A stretch of DNA of 64,000 nucleotides from Rhipicephalus microplus. Its lineage: Eukaryota > Arthropoda > Arachnida > Ixodida > Ixodidae. The position numbers and the translations under genes were made by a program. The first letter of the stretch is position 1. Every line of letters begins with the position of its first letter. Location: assembly GCF_043290135.1 (NCBI RefSeq), contig NC_134703.1, positions 108,076,005 to 108,140,004 of the forward strand, written 5' to 3'. The notes under the pieces were generated by a model. The model was not told where the DNA came from. It did not search any database and saw nothing but the letters and a program-made list of their open reading frames with translations. Shown one piece after another: positions 20,856-33,747 of this stretch.

Positions 20856-21347
20856 TTTTTTATTTTCAATAGTTTTATACATGTTTGTTCGGATAACGAG
20901 GGACCGGTTTTTCCTCGTATAGCGTCAGTTGTGCTTTGATGCAACTGTTGGTTGGACACTTTCACCGGCCGCTATAGATGAGTGGTAGAGCACTGGTCTT
21001 GTAAACCAGGGGTCGTGAGTTCAAACCTCACTCGCGGCATTTGTTATTTTCATTATTTTTATGGGTACTCATGATCGTTCAGATATTTAGGAACAAGTTT
21101 TCTCTCGTATACCGACTGCTGTGCTTTGATGCAACTTTTGGTTGGACGCTTTCATCGGCCGCTATAGCTCAGTGGTACAGCACTGGTCTCGTAAACCAGC
21201 GGTCATGAGTTCAAACCTCACTGGTGGCATTTGTTATTTTCATTATTGTTATGGATACTCATGAACATTCGGATAACGAGAAACCAGTTTCCCCTCGTAT
21301 AGCGACAGCTGTGCTTTGATGTAACAGCTGGTTGGACGCTTTCATCG

Positions 21348-21419
21348 GCTGCTATAGCTCAGTGGTAGAGCACTGGTCTTGTACATCAAAAGTCGTGAGT
21401 TCAAACCTCACTGGCGGCA
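21348..21419 (+). pseudogene. tRNA-like with unpaired anticodon stem
   Basis: CTTGTAC followed by ATCAA cannot pair with CTGGT. The same arm occurs at 27608, 32917, 37278, 42589 and 51693. Confidence 0.72.
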
Positions 21420-22106
21420 TTAGTTATTTTTATTATTTTTATGGGTACTCATAAACGTGCGGATAACGGGGAACCAGTTTTCCCTCGTATGGCGTCAGCT
21501 GTGCTTTTATGTTACTGTTGGATGGACGCTGTCACCGGCCGCTATAGCTCAGTGGTAGAGCACTGGTCTCGTAAACCAGGGTTGCTGAGTTCAAGCCTCA
21601 CTGGCGGCATTAGTTATTTTTATTATTTTTATGGTTATTCATGAACGTTCGGATAACGAGACACCAGTTTTTCCTCGTATGGCGACAGCTGTGCTTTGAT
21701 GCAAATGTTGGTTGGACACTTTCATCAGCCGCTATAGCTCAGTGGTAGAGCACTGGTCTCGTAAACCAGGGGTCGTGAGTTGAAACCTCACTGACGGCAT
21801 TTGTTATTTTCATTATTTTTATGGATACTCATGAACGTTCGGATAACGAGAAACCAGTTTTCCCGCGTATAGCGACAGCTGTGCTTTGATGTAACTGTTG
21901 GTTGGACTCTTTCACCGGCCGCTATAGCTCAGTGGTATAGCACTGGTCTCGTAAACCAGGGGTCGTGAGTTCTAACCTCACTGACGGAATTAGTTCTTTT
22001 ATTACTTTTATGGGTAGTCATAAACTTTCGGATAACGAGGAACCAGTTTTCCCTCGTATGGCGACAGCTGTGCTTTGATGCAAATGTTGGTTGGACACTT
22101 TCATCG

Positions 22107-22178
22107 GCCGGTATAGCTCAGTGGTAGAGCACTGGTCTTGGAAACCAGGGGTCGTGAGTTCAAACCTCACTGGCGGCA
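22107..22178 (+). tRNA. Thr-bodied tRNA with Pro anticodon (TGG)
   Basis: Loop CTTGGAA gives anticodon TGG, one base from TGT. The rest of the body is the TGT consensus apart from one acceptor change (GCCGGTA). Copies at 28367 and 29884 are the same. Confidence 0.6.
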
Positions 22179-22865
22179 TTAGTTATTTTAATTATTTTTA
22201 TGGTTACTCATGAACGTTCGGATAACGAGGAACCAGTTTTCCCTCGTATAGCGTCAGCTGTGCTTTGATGTAACTGTTGGTTGGACGCGGTCACCGGCCG
22301 CTATAGCTCAGTGGTAGAGCACTGGTCTCGTAAACGAGGGGTCGTGAGTTAAAACCTCACTGGCGGCATTTGTTATTTCCATTATTTTTATGGATACTCA
22401 TGAACGTTCGGATAATGAGAAACCAGTTTTCCCTCGTATAGCGACAGCTGTGCTCTGATGTAACTGTTGGTTGGACGCTTTCACCAGCCGATATAGCTCA
22501 TTGGTACAGCACTGGTCTCGTAAACCAGGGGTCGTGAGTTCTAACCTCACTGGCGGAATTAGTTCTTTTATTATTTTTATGGGTACTCATAAACTTTCGG
22601 ATAACGAGGAACCAGTTTTCCCTCGTATAGAAACAGCTTTGCTTTGATGCAACTGTTGGCTGGACGCTTTCACAGGCCGCTATAGCTCAGTGGTAGAGCA
22701 CTGGCCTTGTAAACCAGGGGTCGTGAGTTCAAACCTCACTTCCGGCATTTGTTATTTTCATTATTTTTATGGGTACTCATGATCGTTCGGATATTGAGGA
22801 ACAAGTTTTCTCTCGTATACCGACAGCTGTGCGTTGATGCAACTGTTGGTTGGACGCTTTCATCG

Positions 22866-22937
22866 GCCGCTATAGCTCAGTGGTACAGCACTGATCTCAT
22901 AAACCTGGGGTCGTCAGTTCAAACCTCACTTGCGGCA
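22866..22937 (+). pseudogene. tRNA-like, anticodon CAT
   Basis: Loop CTCATAA; D stem CAGC; anticodon stem CTGAT/ACCTG mispaired; end TTGCGGC. Its duplicate at 29126 keeps CGT. Confidence 0.7.
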
Positions 22938-23055
22938 TTTGTTATTTTCATTATTTTTATGGATACTCATGAACGTTCGGATAACGAGAAACCAGTTTTC
23001 CCGCGTATAGCGACAGCTGTGCTTTGATGTAACTGTTGGTTGGACTCTTTCACCG

Positions 23056-23127
23056 GCCGCTATAGCTCAGTGGTAGAGCACTGGTCTCGTAAACCAGGGG
23101 TCGTGAGTTCAAACCTCACTGGCGGCA
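23056..23127 (+). tRNA. tRNA-Thr (CGT)
   Basis: Exact CGT consensus; twin at 29316. Confidence 0.8.
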
Positions 23128-23814
23128 TTTGTTATTTTCATTATTTTTATGGGTTCTCACGATCGTTCAGATATTGAGGAACAAGTTTTCTCTCGTATAC
23201 CGACTGCTGTGCTTTGATGCAACTGTTGGTTGGACGCTTTCATCGGCCGCTATTGCTCAGTGGTAGAGCACTGGTCTTGTAAACCAGGGGTCGTGAGTTC
23301 AAACCTCACTGGCGGCATTAGTTATTTTGATTATTTTTATGGTTACTCATGAACGTTCGGATAACGAGAAACCAGTTTTCCCGCGTATAGCGACAGCTGT
23401 GCTTTGATGTAACTGTTAGTTGGACTCTTTCACCGGCCACTATAGCTCAGTGGTAGAGCACTTGTCTCGTAAACCAGGGGTCATGAGTTCTAACCTCACT
23501 GACGGAATTAGTTCCTTTATTACTTTTATGGGTAGTCATAAACTTTCGGATAACGAGGAACCAGTTTTCCCTCGTATGGCGACAGCTGTGCTTTGATGCA
23601 AATGTTGGTTGGACACTTTCATCGGCCGGTATAGCTCAGTGGTAGAGCACTGCTCTTGTAAACCAGGGGTCGTGAGTTTGAACCTCACTGGCGGCAATTG
23701 TTATTTTTATTATTTTTATGGGTACTCATGAACGTTCGGATAACGAGCAAACAGTTTTCCCTCGTATAGCGTCAGCTGTGCTTTGATGTAACTGTTTGTT
23801 GGACGCTGTCACCG

Positions 23815-23886
23815 GCCGCTATAGCTCAGTGGTAGAGCACTGGTCTCGTAAACCAGGGTTGGTGAGTTCAAGCCTCACTGGCGGCA
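23815..23886 (+). tRNA. tRNA-Thr (CGT)
   Basis: Fully paired, TTCAAGC subtype. Confidence 0.75.
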
Positions 23887-24386
23887 TTAGTTATTTTTAT
23901 TATTTTTATGGTTATTGATGAACGTTCGGATAACGAGAAACCAGTTTTTTCTCGTATAGCAACAGCTGTGATTTGATGTAACTGTTGGTTGGACGCTTTC
24001 ACCGGCTGCTATAGCTCAGTGGTAGAGCACTGGTCTTGTAAACCAGGGGTCGTGAGTTCAAACCTCACTGGCGGCATTAGTTATTTTTATTATTCTTATG
24101 GTTACTCATGAACGTTCGGATAACGAGGAACCAGTTTTCCATAGCATAGCGTCAGCTGTGCTTTGATGTAACTGTTGGTTGGACGCTGTCACCGGCCGCT
24201 ATAGCTCAGTGGTAGAGCACTAGTCTCGTAAACCAGGGTTCGTGAGTTCAAGCCTCACTGGCGGCATTAGTTTTTTTATTATTATTTTTATGGTTATTCA
24301 TGAACGTTCGGATAACGAGGAACCAGTTTTCCCTCGTATGGCGACAGCTGTGCTTTGATGCAAATGTTGGTTGGACACTTTCATCG

Positions 24387-24458
24387 GCCGCTACAGGTAA
24401 GTGGTAGAGCACTGGTCTCGTAAACCAGGGGTCGTGAGTTCAAACATCACTGGCGGCA
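24387..24458 (+). pseudogene. tRNA-like with scrambled D arm
   Basis: CTACAGGTAAGTGG replaces CTATAGCTCAGTGG. Related forms with TATAGGTAGG are at 30646 and 35007. Confidence 0.7.
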
Positions 24459-25713
24459 TTAGTTATTTTTATATTTCTTATGGTTACTCAGGAACGTTCG
24501 GATAACGAGGAACCAGTTTTCCCTCGTATAGCGTCCGCTGTGCTTTGATGTAACTGTTGATTGGACGCTGTCACCGGCCGCTATAGCTCAGTGGTAGAGC
24601 ACTGGTCTTGTAAACCAGGGGTCGTGAGTTCAAACCTCACTGGCGGAAGTAGTTCCTTTATTATTTTTATGGGTACTCATAAACGTTCGGATAACGAGGA
24701 ACCAGTTTTCTCTCGTATGGCGACATCAGTGCTTTCATGCAAATGTTGGTTGGGCACTTTCATCTGCCGCGATAGCTCAGTGGTAGAGCACTGGTCATGT
24801 AAACCAGGGGTCGTGAGTTCAAACCTCACTGGCGGCATTAGTTATTTTTATTATTCTTATGGTTACTCATGAACGTTCGGATAACGAGGAACCAGTTTTT
24901 TCTCGTATACCAACTGCTGTGCTTTGATGCAACTGTTGGTTGGACACATTCATCGGCCGCTATAGCTCAGTAGTACAGCACTGGTCTCGTAAACCAGGGG
25001 TCGTGAGTTCAAACCTCATTGGTGGCATTTGTTATTTTTATTATTTTATGGGTAGTCATAAACTTTCGGATAACGAGGAACCAGTTTTCCCTTGTATAGC
25101 GACAGCTGTGCTTTGATGCGAATGTTGGTTGGACACTTCATCGGCCGCTATAGCTTAGTGGTAGAGCACTGGTCTTGTAAACCAGGGGTCGTGAGTTCAA
25201 ACCTCACTGGCGGCATTAGTTACTTTTATTATTTTTATGGTAACTCATGAACGTTCGGATAACAAGGAATTAGTTTTTCCTCGTATAGCGTCAGCTGTGC
25301 TTTCATGTAACTGTTGGTTGGACGCTGTCACCGGCCGCTATAGCTCAGTGGTAGAGCACTGGTCTCGTAAACCAAGGGTCGTGAGTTCAAACCTCCCTGG
25401 CGGCATTACTTATTTTTATTATTTTTGTTGGTATTCATGAACGTTCGGATAACGAGAAACTAGTTTTCCCTCGTAAAGCAACAGCTGTGATTTGATGTAA
25501 CTGTTGGTTGGACGCTTTCACCGGCCGCTATAGCTCAGTGGTAGAGCACTGGTCTCGTGAACCAGGAGTCGTGAGTTTTAACCTCACTGGCGGCATTAGT
25601 TATTTTCATTATTTTTATGGGTACTCATGAACGTTCGGATAACGAGAAACCAGTTTTTCCTCGTATAGCAGCAGCTGTGCTTTGATGAAACTGTTGGCTG
25701 GACGCTTTCACAG

Positions 25714-25785
25714 GCCGCTATAGCTCAGTGGTAGAGCACTGGTCTTGTAAACCAGGGGTCGTGAGTTCAAACCTCACTGGCGGCA
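25714..25785 (+). tRNA. tRNA-Thr (TGT)
   Basis: Exact TGT consensus; twin of 19650. Confidence 0.82.
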
Positions 25786-28366
25786 TTTTTTATTTTCAAT
25801 AGTTTTATACATGATTGTTCGGATAACGAGGGACCGGTTTTCCCTCGTATAGCGTCAGCTGTGCTTTGATGCAACTGTTGGTTGGACACTTTCACCGGCC
25901 GCTATAGATGAGTGGTAGAGCACTGGTCTTGTAAACCAGGGGTCGTGAGTTCAAACCTCACTGGCGGCATTTGTTATTTTCATTATTTTTATAGGTACCT
26001 ATCATCGTTCAGATATTGAGGAACAAGTTTTCTCTCGTATACCGACTGCTGTGCTTTGATGCAACTTTTGGTTGGACGCTTTCATCGGCCGCTATAGCTC
26101 AGTGGTACAGCAGTGGTCTCGTAAACCAGCGGTCGTGAGTTCGAACCTCACTGGCGGCAATTATTATATTCATTATTTTTATGGATACTCATGAACATTC
26201 GGATAACGAGAAACCAGTTTTCCCTCGTATAGCAACAGCTGTGATTGGATGTAACTGTTGGTTGGACGCTTTCACCGGCCGCTATAGCTCAGTGGTAGAG
26301 CACTGGTCTCGTAAACCAGGGTTGCTGAGTTGAAGCCTCACTGGCGGCATTAGTTATTTTTATTATTTTTATGGTTATTCATGAACGTTTGGATAACGAG
26401 GAACCAGTTTTTTCTCGTATACCAACTGCTGTGCTTTGATGCAACTGTTGGTTGGACACTTTCATCGGCCGCTATAGCTCAGTAGTACAGCACTGGTCTC
26501 GTAAACCAGGGGTCGTGAGTTCAAACCTCACTGGCGGCATTACTTATTTTTATTATTTTTGTTGGTATTCATGAACGTTCGGATAACGAGAAACTAGTTT
26601 TCCCTCGTAAAGCAACAGCTGTGATTTGATGTAACTGTTGGTTGGACGCTTTCACCGGCCGCTATAGCTCAGTGGTAGAGCACTGGTCTCGTGAACCAGG
26701 AGTCGTGAGTTTTAACCTCACTGGCGGCATTAGTTATTTTCATTATTTTTATGGGTACTCATGAACGTTCGGATAACGAGAAACCAGTTTTTCCTCGTAT
26801 AGCAGCAGCTGTGCTTTGATGCAACTGTTGGCTGGACGCTTTCATCGGCCGCTATAGCTCAGTGGTACAGCACTGGTCTCGTAAACCAGCGGTCGTGAGT
26901 TCGAACCTCACTGGCGGCAATTATTATATTCATTATTTTTATGGATACTCATGAACATTCGGATAACGAGAAAGCAGTTTTCCCTCGTATAGCAACAGCT
27001 GTGATTGGATGTAACTGTTGGTTGGACGCTTTCACCGGCCGCTATAGCTCAGTGGTAGAGCACTGGTCTTGTAAAGCAGGGGTCGTGAGTTCAAACCTCA
27101 CTGGCGGCATTTGTTATTTTCAATGGTTTTATGAGTACTCAAGATCGTTCGGATAACGAGGGACCGGTTTTTCCTCGTATAGCGTCAGTTGTGCTTTGAT
27201 GCAACTGTTGGTTGGACACTTTCACCAGCCGCTATAGATGAGTGGTAGAGCACTGGTCTTGTAAACCAGGGGTCGTGAGTTCAAACCTCACTCGCGGCAT
27301 TTGTTATTTTCATTATTTTTATGGGTACTCATGATCGTTCAGATATTTAGGAACAAGTTTTCTCTCGTATACCGACTGCTGTGCTTTGATGCAACTTTTG
27401 GTTGGACGCTTTCATCGGCCGCTATAGCTCAGTGGTACAGCACTGGTCTCGTAAACCAGCGGTCATGAGTTCAAACCTCACTGGTGGCATTTGTTATTTT
27501 CATTATTGTTATGGATACTCATGAACATTCGGATAACGAGAAACCAGTTTCCCCTCGTATAGCGACAGCTGTGTTTTGATGTAACTGCTGGTTGGACGCT
27601 TTCATCGGCTGCTATAGCTCAGTGGTAGAGCACTGGTCTTGTACATCAAAGGTCGTGAGTTCAAACCTCACTGGCGGCATTAGTTATTTTTATTATTTTT
27701 ATAGGTACTCATAAACGTGCGGATAACGGGGAACCAGTTTTCCCTCGTATGGCGTCAGCTGTGCTTTTATGTTACTGTTGGATGGACGCTGTCACCGGCC
27801 GCTATAGCTCAGTGGTAGAGCACTGGTCTCGTAAACCAGGGTTGCTGAGTTCAAGCCTCACTGGCGGCATTAGTTATTTTTATTATTTTTATGGTTATTC
27901 ATGAACGTTCGGATAACGAGACACCAGTTTTTCCTCGTATGGCGACAGCTGTGCTTTGATGCAAATGTTGGTTGGACACTTTCATCAGCCGCTATAGCTC
28001 AGTGGTAGAGCACTGGTCTCGTAAACCAGGGGTCGTGAGTTGAAACCTCACTGACGGCATTTGTTATTTTCATTATTTTTATGGATACTCATGAACGTTC
28101 GGATAACGAGAAACCAGTTTTCCCGCGTATAGCGACAGCTGTGCTTTGATGTAACTGTTGGTTGGACTCTTTCACCGGCCGCTATAGCTCAGTGGTATAG
28201 CACTGGTCTCGTAAACCAGGGGTCGTGAGTTCTAACCTCACTGACGGAATTGGTTCTTTTATTACTTTTATGGGTAGTCATAAACTTTCGGATAACGAGG
28301 AACCAGTTTTCCCTCGTATGGCGAAAGCTGTGCTTTGATGCAAATGTTGGTTGGACACTTTCATCG

Positions 28367-28438
28367 GCCGGTATAGCTCAGTGGTAGAGCACTGGTCTTG
28401 GAAACCAGGGGTCGTGAGTTCAAACCTCACTGGCGGCA
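28367..28438 (+). tRNA. Thr-bodied tRNA with Pro anticodon (TGG)
   Basis: Duplicate of 22107 at offset 6260. Confidence 0.6.
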
Positions 28439-29315
28439 TTAGTTATTTTAATTATTTTTATGGTTACTCATGAACGTTCGGATAACGAGGAACCAGTTTT
28501 CCCTCGTATAGCGTCAGCTGTGCTTTGATGTAACTGTTGGTTGGACGCGGTCACCGGCCGCTATAGCTCAGTGGTAGAGCACTGGTCTCGTAAACGAGGG
28601 GTCGTGAGTTAAAACCTCACTGGTGGCATTTGTTATTTCCAATATTTTTATGGATACTCATGAACGTTCGGATAATGAGAAACCAGTTTTCCCTCGTATA
28701 GCGACAGCTGTGCTCTGATGTAACTGTTGGTTGGACGCTTTCACCAGCCGATATAGCTCATTGGTACAGCACTGGTCTCGTAAACCAGGGGTCGTGAGTT
28801 CTAACCTCACTGGCGGAATTAGTTCTTTTATTATTTTTATGGGTACTCATAAACTTTCGGATAACGAGGAACCAGTTTTCCCTCGTATAGAAACAGCTTT
28901 GCTTTGATGCAACTGTTGGCTGGACGCTTTCACAGGCCGCTATAGCGCAGTGGTAGAGCACTGGCCTTGTAAACCAGGGGTCGTGAGTTCAAACCTCACT
29001 TCCGGCATTTGTTATTTTCATTATTTTTATGGGTACTCATGATCGTTCGGATATTGAGGAACAAGTTTTCTCTCGTATACCGACAGCTGTGCGTTGATGC
29101 AACTGTTGGTTGGACGCTTTCATCGGCCGCTATAGCTCAGTGGTACAGCACTGATCTCGTAAACCTGGGGTCGTGAGTTCAAACCTCACTTGCGGCATTT
29201 GTTATTTTCATTATTTTTATGGATACTCATGAACGTTCGGATAACGAGAAACCAGTTTTCCCGCGTATAGCGACAGCTGTGCTTTGATGTAACTGTTGGT
29301 TGGACTCCTTCAACG

Positions 29316-29387
29316 GCCGCTATAGCTCAGTGGTAGAGCACTGGTCTCGTAAACCAGGGGTCGTGAGTTCAAACCTCACTGGCGGCA
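29316..29387 (+). tRNA. tRNA-Thr (CGT)
   Basis: Exact CGT consensus; twin of 23056. Confidence 0.8.
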
Positions 29388-29695
29388 TTTGTTATTTTCA
29401 TTATTTTTATGGGTTCTCACGATCGTTCAGATATTGAGGAACAAGTTTTCTCTCGTATACCGACTGCTGTGCTTTGATGCAACTGTTGGTTGGACGCTTT
29501 CATCGGCCGCTATTGCTCAGTGGTAGAGCACTGGTCTTGTAAACCAGGGGTCGTGAGTTCAAACCTCACTTCCGGCATTTGTTATCTTCATTATTTTTAT
29601 GGGTACTCATGATCGTTCGGATATTAAGGAACAAGTTTTTTCACGTATACCAACTGCTGTGCTTTGATGCAACTGTTGGTTGGACACTTTCACCG

Positions 29696-29767
29696 GCCGC
29701 TATAGCTCAGTGGTAGAGCACTGGTCTCATAAACCAGGGGTCGTGAGTTCTAACCTCACTGACGGAA
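29696..29767 (+). pseudogene. tRNA-like, anticodon CAT
   Basis: Loop CTCATAA with an intact anticodon stem; T loop TTCTAAC and end TGACGGA break the T loop and acceptor. Confidence 0.7.
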
Positions 29768-29883
29768 TTAGTTCTTTTATTACTTTTATGGGTAGAATAA
29801 ACTTTCGGATAACGAGGAACCAGTTTTCCCTCGTATGGCGACAGCTGTGCTTTGATGCAAATGTTGGTTGAACACTTTCATCG

Positions 29884-29955
29884 GCCGGTATAGCTCAGTG
29901 GTAGAGCACTGGTCTTGGAAACCAGGGGTCGTGAGTTCAAACCTCACTGGCGGCA
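29884..29955 (+). tRNA. Thr-bodied tRNA with Pro anticodon (TGG)
   Basis: Third copy of the 22107 type, offset 7777. Confidence 0.6.
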
Positions 29956-31405
29956 TTAGTTATTTTAATTATTTTTATGGTTACTCATGAACGTTCGGAT
30001 AACGAGGAACCAGTTTTCCCTCGTATAGCGTCAGCTGTGCTTTGATGTAACTGTTGGTTGGACGCGGTCACCGGCCGCTATAGCTCAGTGGTAGAGCACT
30101 GGTCTCGTAAACGAGGGGTCGTGAGTTAAAACCTCACTGGCGGCATTTGTTATTTCCATTATTTTTATGGATACTCATGATCGTTCGGATATTGAGGAAC
30201 AAGTTTTCTCTCGTATACCGACTGCTGTGCGTTGCTGCAACTGTTGGTTGGACGCTTTCATCGGCCGCTATAGCTCAGTGGTACAGCACTGATCTCGTAA
30301 ACCTGGGGTCGTGAGTTCAAACCTCACTTGCGGCATTTGTTATTTTCATTATTTTTATGGATACTCATGAACGTTCGGATAACGAGAAACCAGTTTTCCC
30401 GCGTATAGCGACAGCTGTGCTTTGATGTAACTGTTGGTTGGACGCTGTCACCGGCCGCTATAGCTCAGTGGTAGAGCACTAGTCTCGTAAACCAGGGTTC
30501 GTGAGTTCAAGCCTCACTGGCGGCATTAGTTTTTTTATTATTATTTTTATGGTTATTCATGAACGTTCGGATAACGAGGAACCAGTTTTCCCTCGTATGG
30601 CGACAGCTGTGCTTTGATGCAAATGTTGGTTGGACACTTTCATCGGCCGCTATAGGTAGGTGGTAGAGCAGTGGTCTTGTAAAGCAGGGGTCTTGAGTTC
30701 AAACCTCACTGGCGGCATTAGTTATTTTTATTATTTTTATGGTTACTCATGAACGTTCGGATAACTAGGAACTAGCTTTCCCTCGTATAGCGTCAGCTGT
30801 GCTTTCATGTAACTGTTGGTTGGACGCTGTCACCGGCCGCTATAGCTCAGTGGTAGAGCACTGGTCTCGTAAACCAGGGGTCGTGAGTTCAAACATCACT
30901 GGCGGCATTAGTTATTTTTATATTTCTTATGGTTACTCAGGAACGTTCGGATAACGAGGAACCAGTTTTCCCTCGTATAGCGTCCGCTGTGCTTTGATGT
31001 AACTGTTGATTGGACGCTGTAACCGGCCGCTATAGCTCAGTGGTAGAGCACTGGTCTCGTAAACCAGGGGTCGTGAGTTCAAACCTCACTGGCAGCATTA
31101 CTTATTTTTATTATTTTTGTTGGTATTCATGAACTTTCGGATAACGAGAAACTAGTTTTCCCTCGTAAAGCAACAGCGGTGATTTGATGTAACTGTTGGT
31201 TGGACACTTTCACCGGCCGCTATAGCTCAGTGGTAGAGCACTGGTCTCGTGAACCAGGAGTCGTGAGTTTTAACCTCACTGGCGGCATTAGTTATTTTCA
31301 TTATTTTTATGGCTACTCATGAACGTTCGGATAACGAGAAACCAGTTTTTCCTCGTATAGCAGCAGCTGTGCTTTGATGCAACTGTTGGCTGGACGCTTT
31401 CACAG

Positions 31406-31477
31406 GCCGCTATAGCTCAGTGGTAGAGCACTGGTCTTGTAAACCAGGGGTCGTGAGTTCAAACCTCACTGGCGGCA
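31406..31477 (+). tRNA. tRNA-Thr (TGT)
   Basis: Exact TGT consensus; twin at 35767. Confidence 0.82.
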
Positions 31478-32348
31478 TTTTTTATTTTCAATAGTTTTAT
31501 ACATGATTGTTCGGATAACGAGAAACCAGTTTTACCTCGTATAGCAACAGCTGTGCTTTGATGCAACTGTTGGTTGACGCTTTCACCGGCCGCTATAGAT
31601 CAGTGGTAGAGCATTGGTCTCGTAAACCAGGGGTCGTGAGTTTAAACCTCACTGACGGCATTATATATTTTTATTAATTTTCTGAGTACTCATGAACGTT
31701 CGGATAACGAGGAACCAGTTTTACCTCGTATAGCAACAGCTGTGCTTTGATGCGACTTTTGGTTGGGCGCTTTCACCGGCCGCTATAGCTCAGTGGTAGA
31801 GCACCGGTCTTGTAAACCAGGGGTCACGAGTTGAAATCTCACTGGCGGCATTTGTTATTTTCATTATTTTTATGAGTACTCATGATCATTCGGATATTGA
31901 GGAACAAGTTTTTTCTCGTATAGCAACAGCTGTGATTTGATGTAACTGTTGGTTGGACGCTTCCACCGGCTGCTATAGCTCAGTGGTAGAGCACTGGTCT
32001 TGTAAACCAGGGGTCGTGAGTTCAAACCTCACTGGCGGCATTATTTATTTTTATTATTCTTATGGTTACTCATGAACGTTCGGATAACGAGGAACCGGTT
32101 TTCTCTCGTAAAGCGTCAGCTGTGCTCTGATGCAACTGTTGGTTGGACGCTTTCACCAGCCGCTATAGCTCAGTGGTAGAGCACTGGTCTTGTAAACCAG
32201 GGGTCGTGAGTTTAAACCTCACTGGCGGCAATAGTTATTTTTATTATTTTTATGGGTACTCATCAACGTTTGGATAACGAGCAAACAGTTTTACCTCCTA
32301 TAGCAACATCTGTGCTTTGATGCAAATGTTGGTTGCACACTTTCATCG

Positions 32349-32418
32349 GCCGCTATAGGTCAGTGGTAGAGCACTGGTCTTGAACCAGGGGTCGTGAGTT
32401 CAAACCTCACTGGCGGCA
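32349..32418 (+). pseudogene. tRNA-like with 5-nt anticodon loop
   Basis: Loop CTTGA, two bases missing; D stem GGTC. The same lesion is at 36710, 42021, 49986 and 59668, all by block duplication. Confidence 0.72.
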
Positions 32419-33675
32419 TTAGTTATTTTTATTATTTTTATGGGTACTCATGAACGTTCGGATAACGAGAAATCAGTTTTTTCTCGTATAGCAGCAGCTT
32501 TGCTTTGATGCAACTGTTGGCTTGACGCTTTCACAGGCAGCTATAGCTCAGTGGTAGAGCACTGGTCTTGTAAAGCAGGGGTAGTGAGTTCAAACCTCAC
32601 TGGCGGCATTTGTTATTTTCAATGGTTTTATGAGTACTCAAGATCGTTCGGATAACGAGGGACCGGTTTTCCCTCGTATAGCGTCAGTTGTGCCTTGATG
32701 CAACTGTTGGTTGGACACTTTCACCAGCCGCTATAGATGAGTGGTAGAGCACTGGTCTTGTAAACCAGGGGTCGTGAGTTCAAACCTCACTCGCGGCATT
32801 TGTTATTTTCATTATTGTTATGGATACTCATGAACATTCGGATAACGAGAAACCAGTTTCCCCTCGTATAGCGACAGCTGTGCTTTGATGTAACTGCTGG
32901 TTGGACGCTTTCATCGGCCGCTATAGCTCAGTGGTAGAGCACTGGTCTTGTACATCAAAGGTCGTGAGTTCAAACCTCACTGGCGGCATTAGTTATTTTT
33001 ATTATTTTTATGGGAACACATAAACGTGCGGATAACGGGGAACCAGTTTTCCCTCGTATGGCGTCAGCTGTGCTTTTATGTTACTGTTGGATGGACGCTG
33101 TCACCGGCCGCTATAGCTGAGTGGTAGAGCACTGGTCTCGTAAACCAGGGGTCGTGAGTTCTAACCTCACTGGCGGAATTAGTTCTTTTATTATTTTTAT
33201 GGGTACTCATAAACTTTCGGATAACGAGGAACCAGTTTTCCCTCGTATAGAAACAGCTTTGCTTTGATGCAACTGTTGGCTGGACGCTTTCACAGGCCGC
33301 TATAGCTCAGTGGTAGAGCACTGGCCTTGTAAACCAGGGGTCGTGAGTTCAAACCTCACTTCCGGCATTTGTTATTTTCATTATTTTTATGGGTACTCAT
33401 GATCGTTCGGATATTGAGGAACAAGTTTTCTCTCGTATACCGACTGCTGTGCGTTGCTGCAACTGTTGGTTGGACGCTTTCATCGGCCGCTATAGCTCAG
33501 TGGTACAGCACTGATCTCGTAAACCTGGGGTCGTGAGTTCAAACCTCACTTGCTGCATTTGTTATTTTCATTATTTTTATGGATACTCATGAACGTTCGG
33601 ATAACGAGAAACCAGTTTTCCCGCGTATAGCGACAGCTGTGCTTTGATGTAACTGTTGGTTGGACTCTTTCACCG

Positions 33676-33747
33676 GCCGCTATAGCTCAGTGGTAGAGCA
33701 CTGGTCTTGTAAACCAGGGGTCGTGAGTTCAAACCTCACTGGCGGCA
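33676..33747 (+). tRNA. tRNA-Thr (TGT)
   Basis: Exact TGT consensus. Its duplication partner at 38037 is the exact CGT form, a single C/T difference at the anticodon CpG. Confidence 0.82.

Larger units (their letters stand above)
20895..23310 (+). repeat. Higher-order block repeated at 27155-29570
   Basis: Thirteen units (20968 to 23246 against 27228 to 29506) at a constant offset of 6260. Both carry the Pro-anticodon unit (22107 and 28367). The CAT unit at 22866 is CGT in its partner at 29126. A shortened third version, 42779-43799, matches 21538-22747 but lacks the unit at 22107. Confidence 0.9.
17008..24576 (+). repeat. tRNA-Thr tandem array, block 4 (39 units plus a 3' remnant)
   Basis: 17008-17076 is the remainder of unit 15887 beyond the LINE (CGT; its first three bases are replaced by polyA). 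Then: 17194C 17376C 17565C 17755C 17944C 18133C 18323T 18513C 18702T 18892C 19080T 19270C 19460C 19650T 19834T 20024C 20214C 20404C 20594C 20784T 20968T 21158C 21348T 21538C 21728C 21918C 22107P 22297C 22487C 22676T 22866M 23056C 23246T 23436C 23625T 23815C 24005T 24195C 24387C (P=TGG). 17194 lacks 8 nt of the 5' arm and 17755 has a 6-nt anticodon loop. 19460 and 20594 have T loop TTTTAAC. 20024 has the canonical TTCGAAC. 19834 and 20968 have D arm GATG. 21348 has a broken anticodon stem. 24387 has a scrambled D arm. Confidence 0.93.
24577..30453 (+). repeat. tRNA-Thr tandem array, block 5 (31 units)
   Basis: Unit starts: 24577T 24766T 24956C 25144T 25334C 25524C 25714T 25898T 26088C 26278C 26468C 26658C 26848C 27038T 27228T 27418C 27608T 27798C 27988C 28178C 28367P 28557C 28747C 28936T 29126C 29316C 29506T 29696M 29884P 30074C 30264C. 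Most of this block is a second copy of block 4: 24577-26842 matches 18513-20778 (offset 6064) and 27155-29570 matches 20895-23310 (offset 6260). 26088 and 26848 have T loop TTCGAAC. 28747 begins GCCGATA. 29126 and 30264 have anticodon stem CTGAT/ACCTG. Confidence 0.93.
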
